NCBI GenBank assembly: GCA_003024985.2
Contig: PXIH01S0028223.1
Length of the DNA stretch: 12,474 nt
Direction: 5' to 3' (one strand)
Origin: Euperipatoides rowelli
Lineage: Eukaryota; Onychophora; Udeonychophora; Euonychophora; Peripatopsidae
The position numbers were made by a program, and so were the translations under genes. Numbering within the stretch: the stretch's first letter is position 1; every line of letters begins with the position of its first letter. Positions 1-8,388 of this stretch are shown in pieces. The notes under the pieces were generated by a model. That model worked only from the letters and a program-made list of their open reading frames with translations, had not been told where the DNA came from and searched no databases.

Positions 1-63
<63 letters not shown>

Positions 64-236
64 CATCCATCCATCCATCTATCTATCTATCTATCAATCT
101 ATCTATCTATCTCTATCTATCTATTTATATATCTAGCTGTCCGTCCATCCATCCGTCTGTCCATCCATTATCCAACACATCCATCCATTCATCCATCCAT
201 CTATCTATCTATCTATTTGTCTATCTATTTTTTATA
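1..236. repeat. (TATC)n / (CATC)n microsatellite
   Basis: Positions 1-62 are a pure TATC tract. It then grades into CATC, GTCC and TATT variants, with interruptions around 125-175. It lies just beyond the 3' end of the minus-strand LINE. Read on that strand it would be an (AGAT)n tail following the LINE 3'UTR, so it may have grown from the element's own 3' repeat or may be a pre-existing tract. It starts at the window edge, so its true length is unknown. Confidence 0.95.
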
Positions 237-371
237 TATTATTGTGTGTTGAATGTGATGAGATGAATGATTGAGGGGGGGGGAGGCTTAAGGGGTTATT
301 ATTATGATGTGTGTTGTGTTGCAAGTGAATATAATGGACTTTTATTAGACCAAAAAACTGATTGTTAAAAA
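237..371 (-). other. putative LINE 3' untranslated region
   Basis: This stretch lies between the terminal stop codon of the LINE ORF2 (plus-strand complement at 372-374) and the microsatellite. No coding frame is seen. On the plus strand it has a run of G around 275-284 and TTATTATTATG-type low complexity. The assignment to the LINE rests only on position and strand; no 3'UTR consensus was available for comparison. Confidence 0.4.
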
Positions 372-3300
372 TTATAATAGATCTTGTCTAAGAACTTCAG
401 AGATTGGCAGATATCCATGATTGGATCGTATATGTATCTCTTCATCTGTATTGATACAAATTGGTTTTGCTAGTAAGCTTACATGTGTGAATAATGTCCA
501 TAGCTGCTTATTTTCANCATGATTGGGTGGATGGTATTTGGCCATAATGGCAAGGTGCTTCGCAGAAGCAGACAAGTGTACACGAAAGCCATTAACAGGA
601 AATTTGCGACATCAAATAAATTTATCACCAATTTCATGATATAGGTCAAATGGGACATTTTGGGGATTTAGGCCCAATGACTGTAAGTCCTGGATAAATG
701 TGTGGATGGCAGATTCTAACCTAGGGCAAGACTGGAATTGGTGTCCTAGTGACAAATCCTTTTGGTTGCATAAAAGGCACTTAGAATTAGTGTTCATCCC
801 TGCTAGAGAAAAGAAGACAGAGGTGGCTACCTTCCCTTGCTTCATGCTCCACAACTGATTATTTAGGACTGCAGTTGCAATTGATCCATGTATTGCCTTC
901 CAGTCTTGTTTTGTAAAAGTGTCATCTTGGTCTTCTATGTTTGTGGTTGCTATGGTGGTATACGGTATATGTTTTTATTTTTCCACTTTACTCGTTTCCA
1001 GTAAACTGGTATTTTTATGACATGATCTGTTTCATTTGCAAGTTGAGCGGTTACTCTGGCTTGATATTGGCATGGCGGAAGCTTGGATGGAATCCATTCA
1101 TCTACTACCTGATTTATGGTTGACAATATATGATCCAAATTTCTTGTTCTTATTTTAGGTTTGTATGACAATATTTGATCTATTGTATGTCTTGATGTTA
1201 TATGCCTGAGAAGTGGTCAGTCCATAAGTTGGTTCCACATTGTATAATACCTTAGAATTAAAGCATGGAAGTTCAATGTATCCCTTTTTTATTTGTTGGC
1301 AGGAAGACTGTATTAAGCCTATTCCATGCACTGAATGCTGCTTCATAAGGTGGAAGTTGGTGTAGAAGCAATAGATCAGGGACAGTATGGAGGACACAGA
1401 AACCAATATCAGACTTGTTATAACTATTGATAATGTTTTCTGTGAGTTGATGAAGTATGGTCTTGTTGTCCATCATCATGGAACGTGATAAGTAATTTAT
1501 TCTATATGTATGAAGTCTATTTAAGAGAGATGAAATCCAAGCCTCCTTTTTTTAATGGGCAGTGATAAATTCTCAGGTGGCAGCCAATGTTTCACCCCCC
1601 CCCCAAGAGCTTAAACAGGTCTGTCCATCTAGGCCATAGTTTTGCATTTACCCAGGATGCCCTTCTAACATAAGGTAAATCCTTGAGAAATGTACTGCTC
1701 TGGCTATTGAACTTTTTGTAGACATAATTAGGTTTTCCCATTGTGCAGGAAAAATGTTCTCCTTGCTTGAAAATGTGATACCAAGAATCGTTATAGAATA
1801 CCTGGATATTAGGATATTAAGATAGGAAGCCTTTTTTCTATTGGGCTGTTCAGATAAGTGAAGAATGGAGCAATGACAGATTTCTGAATGTTCAGCTCAG
1901 TTTCCGAGTATTTTGCAATTTCTTTAAAGGCAAGGGCTATGGGCATAACCATATCTCTAGACTTGGAAGCTGGAAGGTCACGTCATCTGCCAATGCTGTG
2001 ACTAGACTATTATTAGAAGTTTGTCATGTCCCAATATGAGCATAGCAGTATTTAGTACTGGTTGTAGAGCCAGAGTATACAGGAAAATGGCCAGTGGGTC
2101 CCCTTGAGTAGTTAAATGTTGGTGAGAGTGTTGTGTCATTTTTTATGGAGCATGAAAATTTTGTATAGAATGCTTTTATCATGTTTATAAGTGATTCAGG
2201 AAGGCCTATGATAGAATGAAGATGGAATAAGAATTTGTGGTTCACTCTATCAAAAGCTTTCCTCTGGTCTAAAGACAGAATGTATAGTGGTCTTTGACCA
2301 CAATAGAATCTCTAATAAATGACAATGAGTCGGAAATTGTCCTACCTGGTGTAACATTCTGGTATGGTGGAATTACATATGGTATGACCAGTTTAAGTCT
2401 GTTAGCTCTTGCCTTAAGAACAGTAACCACACTCATTTTATAGCAATGGGATGCCAATTCGACATTCCTGAGGTCTCCACCCTTTGCAATTAAGGTAATA
2501 ACTGCAACTGATGATATCTCTACAAGATGACCATTTTTTACCACTTTTAGCACCCAGCTATGCAAGATTGGCCCCAACAAAGTCCAGAATTTNCAATAAA
2601 ATTCCATTGTAAGTCTGTCTATGCCTGGAGCCTTGTTAACCTTCATTGAAGTGAGCATGTGCTCAAGCTCGCCCAAAATGAACATTCTCCGAAAGATCTT
2701 CCGCCAATTCGGAAGGAATCCTAGGAAGACCGTATGTCATATTGTGAGTTGGTGTCTGAGTGGCTGGTTCCGGCATATATAGTCTCCTATGAAATGATGT
2801 TAAGATGTTTTCAATAGATTCTTAAGAGCTCACAATCTTCCCTGAAGATGGATCTTTGAGGAATAAAATACGGTTTGGTGGACCTTTAATTTGGGGTGTA
2901 TGTGAGTCCTGCTGCTTGAGGATTCTCTGTTTATGATGAATCCAGTACTGTCTAACAAAATTAATGCATTTGAGCTTGAGATTTTCCCAAAATCGTAGAA
3001 TCTCTAGATCCATTGGCATATTTGCTATGTTAGCTTCCACAAAGTTGGTCATGGCTTTGACGAAAGGTTTGTCAGCTAACAATGTATTCTTAAATCTCCA
3101 GTATGGAGGTCTTGTCCAGAGTTACTTAGTAATTGAGAGTTGTGCGTATAACAGGATGTGGTCTGTTCTATAAAATGGCAGTAGATTGAATTCCCTTATT
3201 TTCAGGAGCCAATCCTTAGGAATGCATATATAGTCCAAGATGGAATGACCCATGGTACTAAGTGCTCCTGATGATGCCATAGATATTGGTATAACAGCTT

Positions 3301-3936
3301 CTCCTATGGTTGAGATAAGGGAGTTGATCCAGATCCCATACTTAGGTTTTATTGCTGTTTTATTGGCCACAGGTTTGATGAGTTGTATGTTGAAATCTCC
3401 CATGCACATGAAGATAGGCTTAATATTATTGGTTTTGAAATATGGACCATCTACTGAAATGTCATTAAACACTGTTTGCTGAGAACAATAGTATCTCTAG
3501 TAGAAACTGAAGATGGTCGATCCTGAAGAAAGGGAACTGCAAAGCCTCAAATTTTGAGTATGTCTGCCCAATCTAGCAGAACTGAAGCAAGCTCAGTCCC
3601 ACTTTGAGGAAGATGTACATTGTACAAAATAATATGACTCCCATTAATTGTGCATGATACATCTTAGATGTGATCATGGGTCACATCCAAAGATTCATGG
3701 ACTTTGACATGGCTTTTATTAATCCATACAACTAGATCTGAACAAAGTTATTGGGTAGGAGATTCTATAAAAGATCCATAATAGTATTATTTGGGATTTC
3801 CTTGAAATTTGTCTCTTGCAGACCACATAATGAAATGTTCATATTATGAAGTAGTTTATCAATAATTGAGCTCTTATGTAAATATCTGCCAAAAAAAAAC
3901 AGCAGCATTCAATGATGCTAAGTGAACTAGGTCCAT
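372..3936 (-). pseudogene. LINE ORF2 remnant, L1/Tx1 type: endonuclease, reverse transcriptase, CCHC knuckle
   Basis: ORF2 of a non-LTR retrotransposon, which nicks target DNA and reverse-transcribes its own RNA there. Reading 3936 to 372, the ATG lies two bases after the ORF1 stop. The endonuclease comes first: LCGLQETNF near 3810, MGDFNIQL near 3400, ILDYICIP and RTDHILLYAQL by 3150. The RT follows: KAPGIDRLTMEFY near 2600, PGRTISDSLSFIRD near 2330, motif A SLDQRKAFDRVNH near 2265, and the catalytic pair ALADDVTF with DD at 1982-1987. KKGGLDFISL lies near 1540. Near the C-terminus, around 720-780, is a C-x2-C-x8-H-x4-C knuckle in KCLLCNQKDLSLGHQFQSC. The span of about 1,188 codons fits L1/Tx1 ORF2 proteins. 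Many stops and frameshifts break it: one lies near 2280 between the PGR block and motif A, and a 10-base C run sits at 1595-1604. The family call is strong; Tx1 versus another L1-like clade is an inference from motif style. Confidence 0.9.
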
Positions 3937-3938
3937 AA

Positions 3939-4743
3939 TCAAGTTTTAATGTTTTTTGATTTTCTACCATCTGGTTGAGACAAACTCTTGATGTCTTGCT
4001 TGGCATTATAGAATGACTTATAGCTCTGAGTAGTGTGAGTATTCTGAGGCATCANGGACAACATGAAGTCTATCTTCTCTATTATGTTAGGATATTTGTT
4101 TCTAAGTGTTGTTAGAGCATTGTGTGTATTTGCAGAGCAGAAAGATCATATTGATGTCAAGAATTCCTCCATGGTAGTTGGAGTTGAGTTTATGTTCTCT
4201 TGTAGATGCTTGGGATTTTTTGCCCAAATTTCTGCAATAACCAACCTTGGCTAGTCCCTTTTTTGTGTTGTCAGAGGTGATGAGAATGGGTTGCCCAGGA
4301 CTACAGGTGTCCTTTAGCCTATGCTAGCTCATCATTATGGTATTAAGAGATGATGGACCATCCTTAGTTTCATCATCTGTTAAGCTATCTGATAAAATAG
4401 AACTGACCATTGATCTGGTGTATAATTTTGAGGATGTAATGTCTNAAAAGTCTCCAAGCTTAGGTGTTTTCCTAGACTGTGCAGGAGGTTTAGTGTCTTC
4501 TACTGAAGTTGCTATTGTTTTCTTCTTCTTCTTACAAGCAGTCTTCCAATCCTGATTAGAAGAGGTAATTACCTTATCAGGATATTGCAGGGGTTGGCAG
4601 CCATATTGGGTTTCAAGATATAACAAAATATCTCTAGTTGCAGGAGGGGTCCCAAAACTTTCCTGTCTTGGAGTTGAAGACTCAGCTGCTGTGTTATTGT
4701 TTAATAATTTTTGATGAGGTTTCATCCTGCTTGTGTCTCTCAT
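3939..4743 (-). pseudogene. LINE ORF1 remnant
   Basis: A decayed reading frame sits immediately before ORF2 on the same strand. The N-terminal 139 codons are open from an ATG at 4743 to a stop at 4324. They are polar and Ser/Thr/Pro-rich, with a basic run KTACKKKKKTIA. A later segment in another frame (about 4250 to 3941) is open apart from one TGA, contains AEIWAKNPKHLQENI, and ends at TGA 3941-3939. At least one frameshift separates the two parts. I see no zinc fingers or clear coiled coil. Calling it ORF1, normally an RNA-binding chaperone of the RNP, rests on position and basic composition, not on a recognised domain. Plus-strand ORFs over this interval are shadows. Confidence 0.6.
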
Positions 4744-5080
4744 TCCCGATGAATCAGGCTTTTTTGAGTTCTTTGGTTTTTTTTATTTTTCTAATTTTTG
4801 TAAGTTATTCGCACATAGTTCTGCACATCCAAGATGGCCAACTTCTTGTCCACCATTTTGTTTTTTATTTTGGGGAACCCAAAGTCATGTGACCAAAATG
4901 GCCACCATTTTTAATAATAAAAAATTTTCAAAAAATTTTTTAAAAAATATTTTCTAAGTTTGTGCGCACAGTTCTGCACATCCTATGATATCACTTNATA
5001 ATAAAAAATTTTCAAAAAATTTTTTAAAAAATATTTTCTAAGTTTGTGCGCACAGTTCTGCACATCCTATGATATCACTT
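4744..5080 (-). repeat. satellite-like repeats abutting ORF1, possible LINE 5'UTR monomers
   Basis: The plus-strand motif GCACA(T)GTTCTGCACATCC occurs three times, near 4811-4830, 4963-4982 and 5048-5065, each preceded by TAAGTT. The copy nearest ORF1 is diverged and is followed by CCAAGATGGCC at 4829-4839. Because the motif family runs up to the ORF1 start, this block may be the LINE's repeated 5'UTR, as in L1 elements with monomers. The alternative is that the LINE was inserted into, or truncated against, unrelated satellite DNA. Confidence 0.4.
4913..5080. repeat. perfect 84-bp tandem duplication
   Basis: Copy 1 is 4913-4996 and copy 2 is 4997-5080. They match base for base except for the N at 4997, which corresponds to A at 4913. 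The unit holds an A/T-palindromic stretch, then TAAGTTTGTGCGCACAGTTC and a TATGATATCACTT end. Identity is far higher than between neighbouring repeats, so the duplication is either very recent or an assembly artefact, and the N lies exactly at the junction. Confidence 0.9.
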
Positions 5081-5580
5081 AAGGTCCACCATCATGGATT
5101 TTGTGTGATGCATTATAGGAGGTGGCCCAGAACCTCAGAAAAATAATATGACCTGAAGTAAGCCATTTTGAAAACTGCAATGCATTATGGGGTGACCTAG
5201 AACCCAGACAGGATTTTTTTGATGTATTATGGGTAGGTGGCCTAGAAACCAGACAGGAAACAGGAAGTCAGCCATCATGGATTTTGTGATATATTATTGG
5301 TAGGTTTCCTAAAACCCATACAGGAAACAGGAAGTCAGCCATCTTGGATTTTGTCACTTCCGGTTGTAAAAAGCCCTATACTTTTTAGAAACAGGAGCCA
5401 GAAGTTGGCCATCTTGGATTTTTAACCGTAAGTGGAAGGGGCATATTTCCCATAATGCATCATAATATAACATAATTTCTGGTAAAATGATGTTATTTCC
5501 GGTTAAAATACAGGAATCGGTAGTCGGCCATCTTGGATTTTGGCTGAATATGGAAGTGACCTTTGACCCGGAACTGGCCC
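5081..5580. repeat. degenerate tandem repeats with CCATCTTGG motifs
   Basis: No gene is visible. A unit of roughly 70-120 bp recurs with the parts GATGCATTATGGG, GTGGCCTAGAACCCAGACAG, GAAACAGGAAGTCAGCCATC and TTGGATTTTGT. Well-preserved GCCATCTTGG cores lie at 5338-5347, 5408-5417 and 5527-5536, with CCATCATGG variants near 5088 and 5270. Read on the minus strand these are CCAAGATGGC, the core recognised by YY1 in vertebrate L1 promoters. A short plus-strand ORF at 5487-5699 is fortuitous. Confidence 0.75.
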
Positions 5581-6660
5581 AGAACTGCTGTTATTTATCT
5601 ACTAAGGTCATATATACAGTTTTTCTGATAGAAAAAAACATAAAAATCATTCTGATCTACATTTGGACAAATATCAGGGAACAAAATAATTCTCCCTGAA
5701 TTTGAACTGGCTACATTGGGGTTAACAGTTTGGTCTAGTCGGCAGCCTTACAAATAGACCAGCCCAGCAGGGCATTTTTTCTGTTTTTTAAATCATAATA
5801 ATATGTCGATAATAACAGCATTTTGAAAACAGGAAGTGATGTCATCCAAGATGGTGGCCAAATTTTCAAGTTTGAAAATCCAATATGGCTAACTTCCTGT
5901 ACCCATATATGGGCATATGACATAATATTATGATGCATTCTGGGTATTATTATGATGCATGAAGGAAGATTTTAATCTCATTCTCATTCTTGTTCTTGCT
6001 CTCATTCTCACTCTTGTTCTCATTTTTATGCCCATATATGTGCTAATGATGTCATATTATGATGCATGATGGGAGATCTCATTTTCATTCTCGTACTTTT
6101 TCACGTTCTTGTTCTCGTTCCCATTCTCATTTTCATTATAATGCATGATGGGATATATTAGGATGCATGATGGGATGGATTATGATGCATGATGGGATAG
6201 ATGCCCCACCCACTTTGAATTTTAGAAAACACACCCGGAATCTTTTCAAGATGGTGGCCAAATTTCTATTTTTTCCAGATATTAAAGCTTTTAAAGCACT
6301 TTTATCAGAATAGTATCCGGAATATTAGGATGCATGATGGGACATCTCATTCTCATTCCCGTTCTCATTCTCATTCTCACTCTCATTCATCGACTTAGAT
6401 TTTTTTTCACAAAAATTAGAAAATGGTAGAGGGGAGGGCGGGTGTTCAACTCACATGAGTATGACATCATGCACCACATCCGGGGTCTTATATACAGCTC
6501 CAGTAAAAATTTCAAGTCATAGTACCAGATGCATGATGGGAGTGATGTCATAAAATTCAATATGGTGTATACCTCTACCACGTATGTCACTCCCACAACT
6601 ATTTCCATATCCTTCAATCCTAAATAACTTCCGTTACAAAAAGATAAAAAAAATTACTTT
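5581..6660. repeat. complex repeat block: GATGCATGATGGGA copies, (TCATTC)n tracts, CCAAGATGGTGGCC
   Basis: No gene is supported. CAAGATGGTGGCCAAATTT occurs twice (5847-5865, 6247-6265). GATGCATGATGGGA or a close match occurs at 6061, 6140, 6162, 6184, 6329 and 6528. Pyrimidine-rich hexamer tracts of the TCATTC/TCGTTC type lie at 5976-6026, 6078-6137 and 6345-6390. CCCATATATG occurs near 5902 and 6030. The recurring order GATGCAT...GGGA, hexamer tract, CCATATATG suggests a higher-order unit of roughly 100 bp. Minus-strand ORFs at 5735-5938 and 6387-6617 translate repeat sequence and are rejected. Confidence 0.8.
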
Positions 6661-6744
6661 TAGAGACATCACAGGGCATGGACCGCAGTGAAAACAACAT
6701 CTGGGTCTTTTAGGCAGGAATCTTTCTGATTTGTCACTATAGAG

Positions 6745-6782
6745 TATAAAAGCCTTGATTTTCCAGCTTTAAATCACTTCAT
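6745..6782 (+). promoter_or_regulatory. RNA polymerase II core promoter, TATA box plus initiator
   Basis: TATAAAAG lies at 6745-6752. TCACTTC at 6774-6780 fits the YYANWYY initiator with its A at 6776, 31 bases from the TATA start. The first ATG downstream is 6814, the start of the 97-codon ORF, giving a 5' leader of about 38 bases. The TATA-Inr-first-ATG geometry is the argument that the ORF is, or was, a real gene. Confidence 0.6.
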
Positions 6783-6813
6783 CCTGAGCTCTCTCACAAG
6801 AAGTAACTCAACT

Positions 6814-7107
6814 ATGAAATGCAATAATACAGAGCAGTTAGAAGCCCTCAATGTTAATTTAATCATAAATATGGAATGCTTGAACATTATTTCCAATGGG
6901 GATATAGATGCTATAGTGACCGATGAAATAAATAGTTTATTTGTGGTACTTGTCCGAAGTGACATTGCCACTCTTGAAGAACAGATCGCTATCAAGTCCC
7001 ATATCCTAGTCACTGCAGCCTGGGAAAAATATAAGTTACAGCAAGAATTAGCTCTCAAGAAAAAAGAACTTATATGTATTTGTATAAACTTAATTTTTTT
7101 TTTCTAA
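6814..7107 (+). CDS. hypothetical helical protein, probable first exon of a small virus-like gene
   Basis: A 97-codon ORF starts at the first ATG after the TATA/Inr promoter. I do not recognise the family. The product looks mostly helical: an N-terminal half with NLIINMECLNIISNGDIDAI, then an amphipathic charged stretch (about residues 45-88, TLEEQIAIKSHIL through KLQQELALKKKEL) that could form a coiled coil. The last residues, from ICIC to FFF, are read out of a T-rich tract and are probably not native. A donor-like GT at 7076 and a strong polypyrimidine-AG at 7197 suggest the exon ends at 7075. The donor is in phase with the downstream open frame, but the junction codon would be TAA, so either the protein ends there (about 87 residues) or the gene is broken. 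There is no signal peptide or membrane segment in the N-terminal 88 residues. Confidence 0.5.
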   Translation: MKCNNTEQLEALNVNLIINMECLNIISNGDIDAIVTDEINSLFVVLVRSDIATLEEQIAIKSHILVTAAWEKYKLQQELALKKKELICICINLIFFF

Positions 7108-7197
7108 GTCTCTATTTTATTTTTTCTGTTTATTTATTTTTTGACTATTTTATTTTTTCAAACTATTCATGACTTTTTTTTCTGTTTATTTTTTTAG
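7076..7197 (+). other. candidate short intron
   Basis: The segment begins GTATTTGT and ends with a long pyrimidine run, TTCTGTTTATTTTTTTAG. It is much richer in T than its flanks, and open reading frames lie on both sides in compatible phase (phase 1). Other donor (7082) and acceptor (7107) sites exist. No branch point can be fixed with confidence. Confidence 0.4.
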
Positions 7198-7350
7198 AAA
7201 GTTATGCTATAACTAAAATGATACCGGAGATTATTACTATCCCAGAGTCCCCACCTGTATCACCGGTCATACCTTTAAAAGCCGATAAACCCAAGATACC
7301 ATTCCAATCTAGATGTCATGAAAAAGACTGTCATGAATTAGTACCCATCG

Positions 7351-7356
7351 AATAAA
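7351..7356 (+). terminator. AATAAA poly(A) signal candidate
   Basis: AATAAA overlaps the in-frame TAA at 7353-7355 of the Cys/His frame. It could end a transcript from the 6745 promoter, or it may simply reflect the mutation that created the stop. Confidence 0.25.
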
Positions 7357-7827
7357 ATTTAAATGATTATCCTAAATTTATATTTTATTGTATGAAACAT
7401 AAAAGATGTGGCTATTATGGTTATTCTAATATTGTTATGTAGAATTCCGTTTATTGTGCTATCGTCGATCATAATTACGATGGATTTGCACAGAGAATGC
7501 CATCACCCTACTATAATGCTGAGGATGATAATGCATTATTCCCACCTCTGAATACCACAACACCAGCTGCAACTTTACAATTAAGTTCTACTCCGAATCA
7601 AGTCATACCTACCCCGAATGAAGCTCTAACTACACCCACTGACCAAGTTATTCCTACATGTATTCAAATGTTTTCAGCCTTCCTGTAGTGAACGTGAAAT
7701 TGAAGGCACATATTTCTGTGATCATTTTCCGTCAAACCAACTAGGCCACCCTGAATTATTTAATAAATATTACGGTATTAACAAATCCACCAAGCATCAA
7801 AAAATATATACCCCAGTAGCTAAACAG

Positions 7828-7869
7828 AAGAAACCCAAATCTAAAGACAAGAAACCCAAATTTAAAGAC
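7828..7869 (+). repeat. 21-bp coding tandem repeat
   Basis: Two 21-bp units, AAGAAACCCAAATCTAAAGAC-like, differ at one base (C versus T at the 14th position). A decayed third unit begins at 7870. They encode a Lys-rich heptad in the tail of the Cys/His frame. The preserved period of seven codons supports the reading frame chosen there. Confidence 0.85.
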
Positions 7870-7921
7870 AAGAAACATAAAAATGAAAAACAACCAATCA
7901 AAATCAATATATAATTTTTAG

Positions 7922-7980
7922 CCAATCACAGAAGAGCTGATGTAGTGTATATAACTTCCATACTACTTAAATCTCATTAT
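7922..7980 (+). promoter_or_regulatory. second core promoter, CCAAT box plus TATA box
   Basis: CCAAT lies at 7922-7926, TATATAA at 7948-7954, and a weak initiator TCATTAT at 7974-7980 about 28 bases from the TATA start. It sits eight bases after the stop of the Cys/His frame and ahead of the LPPY-motif ORF. Such tight packing is typical of compact viral genomes. The first ATG after it is 8041. Confidence 0.5.
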
Positions 7981-8040
7981 TTTTTGCTGTTGCTGTTCCT
8001 GCTTGACCATACTTTTACAAGACCTGCTTTTTCAAATATC

Positions 8041-8100
8041 ATGAATACTTCAAATAGTAATATACGTTATGCACGCACACTATGGAAAGGAACCCTATGA
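8041..8100 (+). CDS. 19-codon leader ORF, or displaced start of the LPPY gene
   Basis: The first ATG downstream of the 7948 TATA box opens 19 codons (MNTSNSNIRYARTLWKGTL), overlapping the start of the next ORF in another frame. It may be a short upstream ORF. Alternatively it is the true N-terminus of the next protein, separated by a frameshift. The sequence alone does not decide. Confidence 0.3.
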   Translation: MNTSNSNIRYARTLWKGTL

Positions 8101-8375
8101 AGAAGAAAAATACTTTAGAAACCATACCGGAAAATCAAATGCTTTCTCAACCTATGAATCATTATACTGATGCCTTACCACCCTACCAAGGAACCGATAG
8201 TGTGAATATAATAGAAAATGAGACTTCTTCCCCGCAGCCCACAAATCATTATATCGATGCCTTACCACCATACCATGGAGCTAGTGTATCGGATGCAGCG
8301 GACTATCTTGAAAGACATACCCCATTAGATTTTAATGATTTGAAACTTCAGTTCAACTACTCGTCTCCAAAATAG
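8082..8375 (+). CDS. hypothetical protein with duplicated NHY-x-DALPPY motif
   Basis: A 97-aa ORF. After a basic N-terminus (MERNPMKKKN) a motif of about 15 residues occurs twice: QPMNHYTDALPPYQG (residues about 25-39) and QPTNHYIDALPPYHG (about 54-68), with an Asn/Glu/Ser linker between. An acidic C-terminal part contains SDAADYLERHTPLDFNDLKL. LPPY fits the [L/P]PxY form bound by WW domains of NEDD4-type ubiquitin ligases. In viral structural and accessory proteins such motifs recruit budding or trafficking machinery; that role here is inference. There is no signal peptide or membrane segment. The family is not recognised. The ORF follows the CCAAT/TATA promoter, but ATG 8041 precedes its start, so the N-terminus is uncertain. 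Confidence 0.5.
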   Translation: MERNPMKKKNTLETIPENQMLSQPMNHYTDALPPYQGTDSVNIIENETSSPQPTNHYIDALPPYHGASVSDAADYLERHTPLDFNDLKLQFNYSSPK

Positions 8376-8388
8376 GAAAAACTTTTAA

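Larger units (their letters stand above)
7198..7914 (+). pseudogene. Cys/His-rich, Lys-tailed reading frame, broken (virus-like accessory gene)
   Basis: One frame is open from 7198 to 7688 apart from TAA 7353-7355 and TAG 7440-7442. It overlaps a second frame, open 7630-7914, that continues the same kind of protein, so one frameshift lies around 7630-7690. Two Cys/His clusters are visible. The first is SRCHEKDCHE followed about 19 codons later by FYCMKHKRCG (C-x4-C ... C-x2-H-x2-C). The second is KCFQPSCS followed ten residues later by FCDH. They suggest two zinc-binding modules. Between them is a Thr/Pro/Asn-rich linker with the pattern TPNQVIPTPNEA. The C-terminus is a basic tail built on a 21-bp repeat (7828-7848 and 7849-7869, encoding KKPK[S/F]KD), resembling a nuclear-localisation or nucleic-acid-binding tail. 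It is followed by a second promoter. I do not recognise the family; zinc binding and nuclear location are inferences. Confidence 0.55.

Noticed and set aside
941-1406. Plus-strand ORF 941-1123 and the alternative minus-strand frame 1155-1406
   Set aside because: The first is a shadow of LINE ORF2. The second contains a real ORF2 segment in its C-terminal half, but its start is out of frame with the upstream part, so it is not a separate gene.
2964-3482. Plus-strand ORFs at 2964-3173 and 3252-3482
   Set aside because: They are antisense shadows of the LINE endonuclease region, which carries clear GDFN and TDH motifs on the minus strand.
4063-4957. Plus-strand ORFs at 4063-4254, 4337-4555, 4638-4892 and 4733-4957
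   Set aside because: They lie antisense to LINE ORF1 or translate the 5' repeats, and show no protein-like character.
5487-6617. ORFs at 5487-5699 (plus), 5735-5938 and 6387-6617 (minus)
   Set aside because: They translate satellite-like repeats, and the same DNA motifs recur in different frames.
6774-7058. Minus-strand ORF of 94 codons
   Set aside because: It is the antisense of the 97-codon plus-strand ORF, which has a promoter, a first-ATG start and a plausible splice site. The minus frame has none of these.
7310-7345. A retinoblastoma-binding LxCxE motif in the Cys/His frame, which would link it to small DNA virus oncoproteins
   Set aside because: The local sequence SRCHEKDCHE has two C-x-E sequences, but the residue two before each cysteine is S or K, not L. 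It does not meet the motif.
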